From contig CBDASJ010000006.1 of the NCBI GenBank assembly GCA_965199555.1, positions 62,001 through 126,000 of the forward strand: DNA of 64,000 bases, given 5' to 3'. The position numbers and the translations under genes are program-made. This DNA comes from LMUY01 sp965199555. GTDB lineage: Bacteria > Pseudomonadota > Alphaproteobacteria > Acetobacterales > Acetobacteraceae. Under the pieces are notes generated by a model. That model had not been told where the DNA came from. It saw nothing but the letters and a program-made list of their open reading frames with translations, and searched no databases. This document shows positions 1-7,604 of this stretch, piece after piece; positions within the stretch are counted from its first letter, which is position 1; every line of letters begins with the position of its first letter.

Positions 1-2
1 GC

Positions 3-365
3 GCGGCCGGCGTGGCGCAATGCGACGGCGCCCGGTGCCAACCGGCAATGCCAGCCGCCATCGCCACCTTCGTGCGTCCTGGCCCTGGCCGCATCCTGGT
101 GGTGGCAGACAGCTTCGGCGATGAGTTGGCCGGCGATTTCACCGAGTATGCCGGGCAGGTCTGGCTGGTGCGGATGAACCTTGCAGTGGCCACGCCGCCA
201 ATCCTGCTCGCGCCACTGCTGCACCGGTTCGCCCCGGATGCCCTGGTGGTCGCCTACCACGATGCCGGGGCGCTGGCGCTGGACCCCGCGTCGCAGGCCA
301 GCCTTGCACGCGTCGCAACTCTGCTGACGGAAGCAGGGTTGCCACACCCTTCCGCCGCCCCGTAG
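3..365 (+). CDS. C-terminal part of a possible SGNH/AlgX-like protein (5' truncated by window)
   Basis: The frame is open from the window edge, so the gene probably starts upstream. The first in-window start (GTG at 12) need not be used. Visible blocks are 'RILVVADSFGDEL', then 'GQVWLVRMN' and 'FAPDALVVAYHDA'. The DSFG...L block followed by a 'PDALVV' strand resembles the end of SGNH-hydrolase-like domains of the AlgX/AlgJ type, which O-acetylate exopolysaccharides. The match rests on short motifs and the N-terminal catalytic block is not visible, so the family call is weak. It ends about 200 bases before leuA. Confidence 0.4.
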   Translation, partial: AAGVAQCDGARCQPAMPAAIATFVRPGPGRILVVADSFGDELAGDFTEYAGQVWLVRMNLAVATPPILLAPLLHRFAPDALVVAYHDAGALALDPASQASLARVATLLTEAGLPHPSAAP

Positions 366-377
366 GCTGCCGGCGGA

Positions 378-479
378 ATGACTTGCGACCAAGTGCCCCT
401 GTTGAACGAACGCCCGTGCGCGACCGCGCCGGGTCGGGCGCGTTCGCTCGGCCTCCTTATTCGACTTCTTCGCCCCTGA
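378..479 (+). CDS. Candidate leucine-rich leader peptide upstream of leuA
   Basis: A 33-codon frame starts with ATG 90 bases before leuA. It ends in SLGLLIRLLRP followed by TGA, so five Leu codons (ctc, ctc, ctt, ctt, ctt) and one Ile codon lie within a nine-codon run. Leu-rich leader peptides that drive transcription attenuation are known upstream of leuA in alphaproteobacteria. Downstream, a ccgggctg segment near 488 can pair with cagcccg near 549. I see no U-rich intrinsic terminator and only a weak ribosome site (ggcgga). The attenuation role is inference. Confidence 0.4.
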   Translation: MTCDQVPLLNERPCATAPGRARSLGLLIRLLRP

Positions 480-568
480 GCGTCCCGCCGGGCTGATCTG
501 CGCCGGCCACGTTCAGGGGGACCTGAGGCAGCCGTTCGCTTATCCAGCCAGCCCGTAAGGACCGCCCG

Positions 569-2143
569 ATGACCATTTCGCACCCGAATTTCGGCGACCT
601 GCCGCCCGACCGCGTCATCATCTTCGACACGACCCTGCGTGACGGGGAACAATCGCCCGGCTTCTCCATGAACCTGCAGGAGAAGCTGCGCATGGCCGAG
701 GCGCTCGCCGGCCTTGGCGTGGACGTCATCGAGGCCGGCTTCCCCATCGCCTCGCCCGGTGACTTCGAAAGCGTGAAGCTGATCGCCGAGGAAGTGCGCG
801 GCCCGGTGATCGCCGGGTTGGCCCGCACCGGCCGCGCCGACATCCTGCGCGCGGCGGAGGCGGTGCGCGGGGCGGAGCGGCCACGCCTGCACGTCTTCCT
901 GTCCACCAGCCCGCTGCACATGAAATACAAGTTGCGGATGGAACCGGACGCGGTGCTGCAATTGACGGTCGACAGCGTGACATTGGCCCGGCAGCACACC
1001 GACGATGTGGAATGGTCGGCGGAGGACGGCAGCCGCACCGAACCCGACTTCCTGTGCCGCTGCGTGGAAGCGGCCATCAAGGCCGGGGCGACCACGATCA
1101 ACGTGCCGGATACCGTCGGCTACGCCCTGCCGGAAGACATGTCCCGCATCTTCACCATGTTGCGGGAACGCGTGCCGGGCGCCGACCAGGTCATCCTGTC
1201 GACGCACAACCACAACGATCTAGGGTTGGCAGTGGCCAACACCATCGCCGCCATACGCGCCGGCGTGCGGCAGGTGGAGTGCACGATCAACGGCATCGGC
1301 GAACGCGCCGGCAACGCCGCCCTCGAAGAAGCGGTAATGGCGATCCGTACCCGGCACGACGCCGTGCCCTACACGACCGGCATCAAGACCGAGGGCCTGC
1401 TGCGGGTATCCAAGATGCTGGCCACCATCACCGGCTTCGACGTGCAACCGAACAAGGCGATCGTCGGCCGCAACGCCTTTGCGCATGAAAGCGGCATCCA
1501 CCAAGACGGCGTGCTGAAGAACGCCGCGACCTACGAGATCATGACGCCGGAAAGCGTCGGCTGGACGAAGTCCAGCCTGGTGATGGGCAAGCATTCCGGC
1601 CGGGCCGCGTTCCGCGACAAGTTGCAGGCGCTGGGCTACGGCGAGGTTGGGGAGAACCGGCTGAACGAGGCTTTCCGGCGCTTCAAGGACCTCGCCGACC
1701 GCAAGAAGATCGTTTACGACGAGGACCTTGTCGCCCTGGTCGATGACGAGGTGGTGCGGGACCACGCCCATTTGCGCTTCGTGTCGCTGTCCGTACAGGC
1801 CGGCTCGCAAGGCCCGGCGCGGGCGGAGTTGGCGCTGGAGGTGGACGGCGCGCCCCAATCCGCCACGGCAACCGGGCTCGGCCCGGTGGATGCGACCTTC
1901 AACGCGCTGCGGACGATCTTCCCGCACGAGGGCACGTTGCAGCTTTACTCGGTCGGTGCCGTCACCGAAGGGTCGGATGCCCAGGCGCGGACCACGGTGC
2001 GGCTGGAAGAAGGCGGCAAGATGGTGGACGGGCAGGGGGCCGACACCGACACCATCGTCTCGGCCGCACGCGCCTACATCCACGCGCTCAACAAGCTGAT
2101 CGTAAAGCGCGTCCGTACGGAGCCGGAGCAGCTTTCGGCCTGA
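569..2143 (+). CDS. leuA: 2-isopropylmalate synthase
   Basis: Condenses acetyl-CoA with 2-oxoisovalerate, the first committed step of leucine biosynthesis, in the cytoplasm. The 524-residue protein opens with the HMGL-like TIM-barrel signature DTTLRDGEQSPGFS (about residues 20-33). It carries the metal-binding HxH block STHNHNDLGLAVANT near residue 215 and the subdomain motif HESGIHQDG near 310. The C-terminal third (YSVGAVTEGSDAQA) is the LeuA allosteric domain where leucine binds. Length and domain order fit the long LeuA form, not citramalate or homocitrate synthase. A Leu-rich small frame upstream suggests attenuation control. The convergent EAL gene ends 7 bases downstream. Confidence 0.95.
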   Translation: MTISHPNFGDLPPDRVIIFDTTLRDGEQSPGFSMNLQEKLRMAEALAGLGVDVIEAGFPIASPGDFESVKLIAEEVRGPVIAGLARTGRADILRAAEAVRGAERPRLHVFLSTSPLHMKYKLRMEPDAVLQLTVDSVTLARQHTDDVEWSAEDGSRTEPDFLCRCVEAAIKAGATTINVPDTVGYALPEDMSRIFTMLRERVPGADQVILSTHNHNDLGLAVANTIAAIRAGVRQVECTINGIGERAGNAALEEAVMAIRTRHDAVPYTTGIKTEGLLRVSKMLATITGFDVQPNKAIVGRNAFAHESGIHQDGVLKNAATYEIMTPESVGWTKSSLVMGKHSGRAAFRDKLQALGYGEVGENRLNEAFRRFKDLADRKKIVYDEDLVALVDDEVVRDHAHLRFVSLSVQAGSQGPARAELALEVDGAPQSATATGLGPVDATFNALRTIFPHEGTLQLYSVGAVTEGSDAQARTTVRLEEGGKMVDGQGADTDTIVSAARAYIHALNKLIVKRVRTEPEQLSA

Positions 2144-2150
2144 CGCGCCG

Positions 2151-3761
2151 CTACCCCCAGCTTTCCTGCATCTCCCCGTGCCGCCGGCGCGGCGTGATGA
2201 CGGTGGGGGTGGGGAGCGGGCCAGGCCGGCCGAACAGCCAGCCTTGCCCGTAATCCACCCCGATCGCCTGCAAGGCCTCCGCTTCCTCCGCCGTTTCCAC
2301 CCGCTCGGCAACGATCGCGGCCCCGGCGGCACGGGCGATCTCCACCATGCCGGCCAGAAAGGCGCGCTCCCGCCCGTCGGAAACCACGCCGGACACGTAG
2401 GAGCCGTCGAGCTTCACGATGTCCGTCGGCAGCGCCCGCAGCACCCGGACGTCCGCGGTGCCGGCGCCAAAATCGTCCAGGCAGAAGGGAATGCCCAATT
2501 CGCGCAGCATCTGCGCGGTCTGCGCCGCTTCGGCGATGTTCTCCAACTGCGCCGTTTCCGTCATCTCGACCGCCAACTTCTTGTTCTTGCGAGCCGGATG
2601 GGTGATCAGCGTGGCGATGAGGCGATCCCGAAACAGCGGGTCCTGCATGGACTGGCCCGACAGGTTGAACGCGACGGGCACGGAAGCGCGAACCGCGGCG
2701 TCGCAGGCCATTCCGGCGACGGCCAGGTCCAATTCGCTGGCCAGCCCAACGGTTTCCGCCAGCACCACGAAGTCCTGCGGCGTGTTGGCCGGGCAGCCCG
2801 GTACTGGCGCCGGCCGCAGCAGCGCCTCGACATGGTGCACCTCGCGCGTGGCCAGACTCACAATCGGTTGGAACACCAACTCGAACCGCCGCTCGCTGAT
2901 GGCCCGTCGCATGGCGCCGACATGGTCCATCGCCCCCTGGACGTAGCTGGCCAGGCCACCTTCGAACCCGCCCTCGGCCAGCGCCGTCATGCCGTCGCGC
3001 GAGAACGCATCCAGCGCCTGGCGCAGGGCGCGGGCGGCCTGGCGCTGCGTCAGACCCTGCGAGTCGAGCGGCAATTGCCGCGAAGAAACCGTGGCGACGA
3101 CACCCTGGTCGCGCAGCAGGGTTTCCAGCGAAGCGGCGATCTTGATCAGGTCGGCGTCGTTGGCGCTCGGCCCCAGCAGGCCGAAGCGGCCGGGGGCGAT
3201 CTCGCTTGCCAGCGAGTCCGGCGCCAGCGCTTCCAGGGCCGGCCCGATGCTTTCCGCGCCGCTGCCGTCGATCTCCAGCAACCCCATCTCGCACGGTAGC
3301 CCGGCGCGCATCCGCGCCTCGGTGGCGCGGGCAAAGGCCTGCGCGGAACCCAGTTGCACGCCGGTGGCCAGCGGGCTCGGCGGCAGCGCGAAGGTCACGC
3401 ACATGCGAACCGGGCGGCCGTCCGACGCCAAGCGCAGCCCCGCCAGTGCCACCTCCGTCCGCTGGCGATTGGCCAGTCGTACCATCCAGGGCATCAAGCG
3501 GCCGCGTTCGGCCAGCATCATCAGCGCGGTGCTCAGCGCGTCGTGGTCGGCCGGGGCGACCAGGTCATACAGCGGCCTGCCCACCCACTCGTCCGGCTGG
3601 CTGCCGAAGCGGCTGCGATAGGCACCGGCGGCGTAGGTGATCATCCCCCCGCCATCGATCTCCGCTACGAGGTCGGCGGCAGCGAAGGCGAACGCCACGA
3701 AGCGCTCGCTGTTGTCGGCCCGGCGCAGTTGCACACCATCCTTGGGCTGTCCCGCCACCAC
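2151..3761 (-). CDS. PAS-EAL cyclic di-GMP phosphodiesterase
   Basis: Probable cytoplasmic enzyme that hydrolyses c-di-GMP to pGpG. The N-terminal ~140 residues look like a PAS sensor (FVAFAFAAADLVAEIDGGG, YDLVAPADHDAL). A central region of about 150 residues has no clear family. The EAL domain fills the C-terminal half: EALLR, NLSG, VEMTET, DDFGAG, VKLDGSYV, AERVET and GQGWLFG. All the acidic, Asn, Lys and Gln residues needed for metal and substrate binding are present, so it should be active. No transmembrane segment is seen. It lies beside a pleD homologue on the same strand, which makes a small c-di-GMP signalling pair. Confidence 0.9.
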   Translation of the reverse strand: MVAGQPKDGVQLRRADNSERFVAFAFAAADLVAEIDGGGMITYAAGAYRSRFGSQPDEWVGRPLYDLVAPADHDALSTALMMLAERGRLMPWMVRLANRQRTEVALAGLRLASDGRPVRMCVTFALPPSPLATGVQLGSAQAFARATEARMRAGLPCEMGLLEIDGSGAESIGPALEALAPDSLASEIAPGRFGLLGPSANDADLIKIAASLETLLRDQGVVATVSSRQLPLDSQGLTQRQAARALRQALDAFSRDGMTALAEGGFEGGLASYVQGAMDHVGAMRRAISERRFELVFQPIVSLATREVHHVEALLRPAPVPGCPANTPQDFVVLAETVGLASELDLAVAGMACDAAVRASVPVAFNLSGQSMQDPLFRDRLIATLITHPARKNKKLAVEMTETAQLENIAEAAQTAQMLRELGIPFCLDDFGAGTADVRVLRALPTDIVKLDGSYVSGVVSDGRERAFLAGMVEIARAAGAAIVAERVETAEEAEALQAIGVDYGQGWLFGRPGPLPTPTVITPRRRHGEMQESWG

Positions 3762-3823
3762 GCCACTCCCTAATGCAGTAACATTCTACCGCCACGGGAT
3801 TAAGCACGTGGTAACGCGACGGC

Positions 3824-5179
3824 TTACGCCGCCGCTTCCATTTCGACCCGGTTCCGGCCCTGGTGCTTGGCACGGTAGAGCGCCCGGTCCGCCGCGCCGA
3901 GCAACTGCTCCGACGTGACGCCCGCCCGGCTGCTGCACGAAACGCCGATGCTGACGGTCAGCCGATGCTGCGTCTCGCCGTCCGGCAGGAACTCCATGGC
4001 CTGGATTGCCGCGCGCAGCCGCTCCGCCGCGCTCAGCGCTTCGTGGCTGGAGGCGCCGGCCATGATGACCACGAACTCCTCACCGCCATAGCGGGCCAGG
4101 CTGTCGAACACGCGGGTGAGGCTGCGCAGCGTGTCCGCCACCTGCCGCAGCGCCAGGTCGCCTGCGGGGTGGCCCCAGCGGTCGTTGATGGATTTGAAGT
4201 GATCGATGTCGATCATCAGCGCGGCCGGCTGCCCGCTGCCGATCAGTCCGGCGAGGTGCTGCTTCAAGTATCGTTGGTTGTGCAGCCCGGTCAGCGGATC
4301 GATCAGCGCCAGTTCCAGCGCTTGGCTCAGATCCACCCGCAGCCGGTCCTGGTAGAACTTGCGGCGGATCTGGTTGCGGGCCCGCACGCGCAGCTCGTTC
4401 TCGTCCACCGGCCGCAGCACCCAGTCATTCGCCCCCAGGTCGAAGCCGCGCAGCAGGCGTTCGCGCTGTTCCACCTCGGCGATCAGCAGCAGCGGGATGT
4501 CCTGCGACGCCCGTTCCGCCAGCAGTCGGGACGCCAAGCGCAACGGGTCGTCGCCAGCCATGGCCAGGCTGAGCACGATGAGGTCGAACCCGGCGGCGGC
4601 GGACAATGCCAGAGCCTCGCCTTCCGACCGGGCACGGGTGAAACCGATGCCTTCGCGGGCCAGGGCTCCCTCCGTGCTGAGGGCGCCTAAATCCCAGTCA
4701 TCCACCACCAGGGCCCGTGCGCCGGCGACGGACACGTCGGCCCGCGGACCCGGGGACAGGCCAAGGGCGGTGGCCGTATCGCTGCGCAGTCGCCACTCGT
4801 CCAGCAGCCGCTTCAACCGTACGAGTCCGCGCACGCGTGCCAACAGCGTGTCGTAGTCCAGCGGCCGGGTCAGGAAGTCGTCCGCGCCGACCTCCAGGCC
4901 ATGCAGCCGCTCCGCCGCGTCGCCCAGGGCGGTGATCATCACCACGGGGATGTGGCTGGTTTGGCCGTCCGACTTCAGCCGGCGACAGGTTTGATAGCCG
5001 TCCATGCCGGGCATCATGACGTCCAGCAGGATCAGGTCCGGTTGCCAGGAACCGACCAGCCGAAGCGCCTCGAATCCATCGTGGGCGATGTCGACCTGGT
5101 AATACTCGGCGGTAAGCTTGACCTGCAGCAGCCTGGTATTGGCTGGGACGTCGTCGACGATCAGGATGCGGGCAGTCAT
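3824..5179 (-). CDS. pleD: PleD-type response regulator diguanylate cyclase (REC-REC-GGDEF)
   Basis: Makes c-di-GMP from two GTP when phosphorylated. I chose the ATG at 5179 (MTARILIVDD) because it gives a 451-residue protein matching PleD in length and layout. REC1 has the acidic pair DD at 9-10 and phospho-acceptor D53 in LLDVMMPGMDG. REC2 (from about residue 155) lacks the acceptor Asp (LSLAMAGDD), as expected for the adaptor receiver of PleD. The cyclase domain has RYGGEEF near residue 370, and RVFD five residues before it matches the inhibitory I-site RxxD. In Caulobacter PleD controls the motile-to-sessile change. No divK is visible nearby. Confidence 0.9.
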   Translation of the reverse strand: MTARILIVDDVPANTRLLQVKLTAEYYQVDIAHDGFEALRLVGSWQPDLILLDVMMPGMDGYQTCRRLKSDGQTSHIPVVMITALGDAAERLHGLEVGADDFLTRPLDYDTLLARVRGLVRLKRLLDEWRLRSDTATALGLSPGPRADVSVAGARALVVDDWDLGALSTEGALAREGIGFTRARSEGEALALSAAAGFDLIVLSLAMAGDDPLRLASRLLAERASQDIPLLLIAEVEQRERLLRGFDLGANDWVLRPVDENELRVRARNQIRRKFYQDRLRVDLSQALELALIDPLTGLHNQRYLKQHLAGLIGSGQPAALMIDIDHFKSINDRWGHPAGDLALRQVADTLRSLTRVFDSLARYGGEEFVVIMAGASSHEALSAAERLRAAIQAMEFLPDGETQHRLTVSIGVSCSSRAGVTSEQLLGAADRALYRAKHQGRNRVEMEAAA

Positions 5180-5432
5180 GAATTTCCTGTCGTGACGGGT
5201 AACGTTCGGCAACCCGCGGAAGCTTACCGTTCGGCTGCTGGCTGCGGAAGGAAGCCAGCGGGAACACTGGTTACAATTGTGTGAATGCACCAGGCTGAAC
5301 CAGCCCCCCGCCGACGTTGTAGCCGGCTAAACTGCCGAGCAGCGCTCACTTTCCTCTGGCGAAACAAGCCAGCCTGCGCCACTGTTGCATACCGTCTATG
5401 CGTCAGCATCATGCCTCAGGAGGGTTGCCGCC

Positions 5433-6665
5433 ATGATCACCCGTCGTTCCGCCGTGGGCCTGCTCGCCGGAACTGCCTTGTCCACGATGGTAGGCAACCC
5501 TGCCCAAGCCGCGGATAAGGTCATCCGCATCGGGTTGAACTTCTCGCTGACGGGCGGCGACGCGGAAAGTGCCGCGCGCATGCGGGACGGCGCGCTGATG
5601 GCCATCGACGAGGCGAACAGCAAGGGCACGGTGAAGGGCTACCGGATTGAGCCGTTGGTGCTGGATGACGCCACCGCCACGGCCGGGCAATACGATCCGG
5701 CGCAGGCCGCGACCAACGCGCGCAAGTTCGTGTCCGACCGGACGGTGGTCGGCGCGGTGGGCCCGCAGATGAGCGGCGCGGGCAAGGCGATGGCGCCGAT
5801 CCTGAGCCAGGGCGGCCTGGCGATCATCACGCCATCCTCCACCAACCCGGACCTGACCGATCCGAAGTTCGCCGAGCAATACCGGCCCGGCGGCAAGGCC
5901 ATCTACTTCCGCACGGTGACCACCGACGCCTTCCAAGGGCCGAACATGGCCGACTTCTTCGCGGAAAAGCTGGGCGTGAAGGCGATCTACGTGCTGGATG
6001 ACCAAGGCGCCTATGGCGTCGGCATGGCGGACGCGTTCCAGAAGCGGATCACCGAAAAGGGCGTCAAGGTGCTCGGCCGCGACCAGCTTGACCCGAAGGC
6101 GGCGGACTATTCCGCCATCCTGACCAAGATCAAGTCGCTGAACGCCGACAGCCTGTACTATGGCGGCGTCGGCACTGCCGGCGTGAAGCTGATGAAGCAA
6201 TCCTACGACATCGTGCCGACCATCAAGAAGGGCGGCGGTGATGGCATCTTTGGCGGCGACCTGCTGAAAGGCGCCGGCTTCCCGGCCGTCGAAGGCTGGT
6301 ATGCGACCATCGCGGCGCCGCACATGACGGAGGACACCAGCCTCGCCACCTGGATGGCGGCGTTCAAGAAGAAATACGGCACGGCGCCGGAAGATTACTC
6401 CATCACGTCCTACGATGCCGCCACGGTGATTATCGAGGCGGTGAAGACCGTGGCCGCCACCGGCAAGCCAGTCACGCGGGACGCGGTGCGCGATGCCATC
6501 CAATCCGGCAAGTACAAGACGTTGCAGGGTGACATCTCGTTCGACGCGAATGGCGACCTGAACAGCAAGGTCGTGAGCGTGTTCCAGGTCAGGAAAGACG
6601 ACGCCCACCCGCTGGATGATGTCGGCGCACAATACCACTACGTCGGTGTGGCGCCCACGAGCTGA
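5433..6665 (+). CDS. livK: Branched-chain amino acid type ABC transporter, periplasmic binding protein
   Basis: Captures the substrate for the Liv-type importer encoded just downstream. The ATG at 5433 follows a strong ribosome site (caggagg, 5417-5423) and gives a twin-arginine-like signal peptide (MITRRSAVGLLAG ... AQA|AD). The mature part starts VIRIGLNFSLTGGDAES, the classic type I periplasmic-fold start. Later blocks AINTR-like 'TNARKFVSDRTVVGAVGPQ', 'ITPSSTNPDLTD' and 'YSITSYDAATVIIEAV' fit the Leu/Ile/Val-binding (Peripla_BP_6) family. It is 410 residues long. Liv systems also carry amides, urea and aromatic acids, so the ligand is open. livH follows 10 bases later. Confidence 0.9.
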   Translation: MITRRSAVGLLAGTALSTMVGNPAQAADKVIRIGLNFSLTGGDAESAARMRDGALMAIDEANSKGTVKGYRIEPLVLDDATATAGQYDPAQAATNARKFVSDRTVVGAVGPQMSGAGKAMAPILSQGGLAIITPSSTNPDLTDPKFAEQYRPGGKAIYFRTVTTDAFQGPNMADFFAEKLGVKAIYVLDDQGAYGVGMADAFQKRITEKGVKVLGRDQLDPKAADYSAILTKIKSLNADSLYYGGVGTAGVKLMKQSYDIVPTIKKGGGDGIFGGDLLKGAGFPAVEGWYATIAAPHMTEDTSLATWMAAFKKKYGTAPEDYSITSYDAATVIIEAVKTVAATGKPVTRDAVRDAIQSGKYKTLQGDISFDANGDLNSKVVSVFQVRKDDAHPLDDVGAQYHYVGVAPTS

Positions 6666-6674
6666 TCACGCCGT

Positions 6675-7604
6675 ATGACGTCGCTCGACCTCCTCGTACA
6701 GCAGATCATCAACGGGATCAGCCTCGGCGCGATGTATGCGCTGATCGCCCTCGGCTTCACTCTGGTCTATGGCATCATGGAGCTGATCAACTTCTCCCAT
6801 TTCAACGTCTTCATGGTGGGGTCGTTCGTGGCGCTTTATGTGCTGGAAGCCTTCGGCATCACCGGGCAGGCCACCTTACTCACCGGGTGGCCGCTGGTCG
6901 GTGTGCTGGGGGCGGCGCTGGCCGTCACCATGATCACCTGCGGTGTGCTGGGCGTGGGGATCGAGCGGCTGTCGCTGCGACCGCTGCGGGGGGTGAAGGG
7001 TCCGTCCGCGATGATCACCACCATCGGCGTGTCGTATATCCTGTTCAACGTCGTGCTGCTGTTCTTGGGGGCGGACACAAAGAACTATCCCAACCCCTTG
7101 CCGCCGCTGACATTCGCCATCGGCGGGGCCGTGCTGCGGCTGCGGGAATTGCTGATCTGGGTGATCTCCCTGGCGCTGATGCTGGGCCTGTATGTCTTCA
7201 CCCGGCGCAGCAAGATGGGCAAGGCGATGCGGGCCACGGCGCAGGACCCGGAAGCGGCGCGGATGATGGGGGTGGAGGTCGACCGCGTGATCATGACCGC
7301 CTTCTTCATCGGCTCCGCCCTGGCTGGTGCGGGCGGCATGGTGTTCGGCCTGTATTACAACTTCACCAGCTTCGTGATCGGCTACAGCGCCGGGCTGCGC
7401 GCCTTTACCGCCGCGGTGCTGGGTGGGATCGGCAACGTGCCGGGTGCCATGTTGGGCGGCCTGATCATCGGGTTGATCGAAACGTTGAGCGGCCAGGTCG
7501 TGGCGGTGCGCTGGACCGATGTCATCATCTTCTCGCTGCTGGTGCTGGTGCTGGTGTTCCGGCCGGCCGGCCTGCTGGGGCGCATCGCGCCGAACAAGTC
7601 CTGA
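6675..7604 (+). CDS. livH: Liv-type ABC transporter permease LivH
   Basis: Inner-membrane permease of 309 residues with the typical LivH start (LVQQIINGISLGAMYALIALGFTLVYGIMELINFSHF) broken into helices across the length. The conserved cytoplasmic loop GKAMRATAQDPEAARMMGVEVDRV (near residue 180-200) is the segment that contacts the ATPases. The C-terminus holds FTAAVLGGIGNVPGAMLGG. About eight membrane segments are expected. Its TGA overlaps the start of the next gene as TGATG, so the two are translationally coupled. Spacing to livK is 10 bases, so they form one operon. Confidence 0.93.
   Translation: MTSLDLLVQQIINGISLGAMYALIALGFTLVYGIMELINFSHFNVFMVGSFVALYVLEAFGITGQATLLTGWPLVGVLGAALAVTMITCGVLGVGIERLSLRPLRGVKGPSAMITTIGVSYILFNVVLLFLGADTKNYPNPLPPLTFAIGGAVLRLRELLIWVISLALMLGLYVFTRRSKMGKAMRATAQDPEAARMMGVEVDRVIMTAFFIGSALAGAGGMVFGLYYNFTSFVIGYSAGLRAFTAAVLGGIGNVPGAMLGGLIIGLIETLSGQVVAVRWTDVIIFSLLVLVLVFRPAGLLGRIAPNKS

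Noticed and set aside
569..2143. Citramalate or homocitrate synthase instead of LeuA
   Set aside because: The protein has the full-length C-terminal allosteric domain and LeuA motifs; the Leu-rich leader supports leucine control.
5180..5432. Riboswitch or RNA leader before livK
   Set aside because: Short repeated pieces (taacgttcggc, ttaccgttcggc) are present, but no convincing conserved RNA fold is visible.
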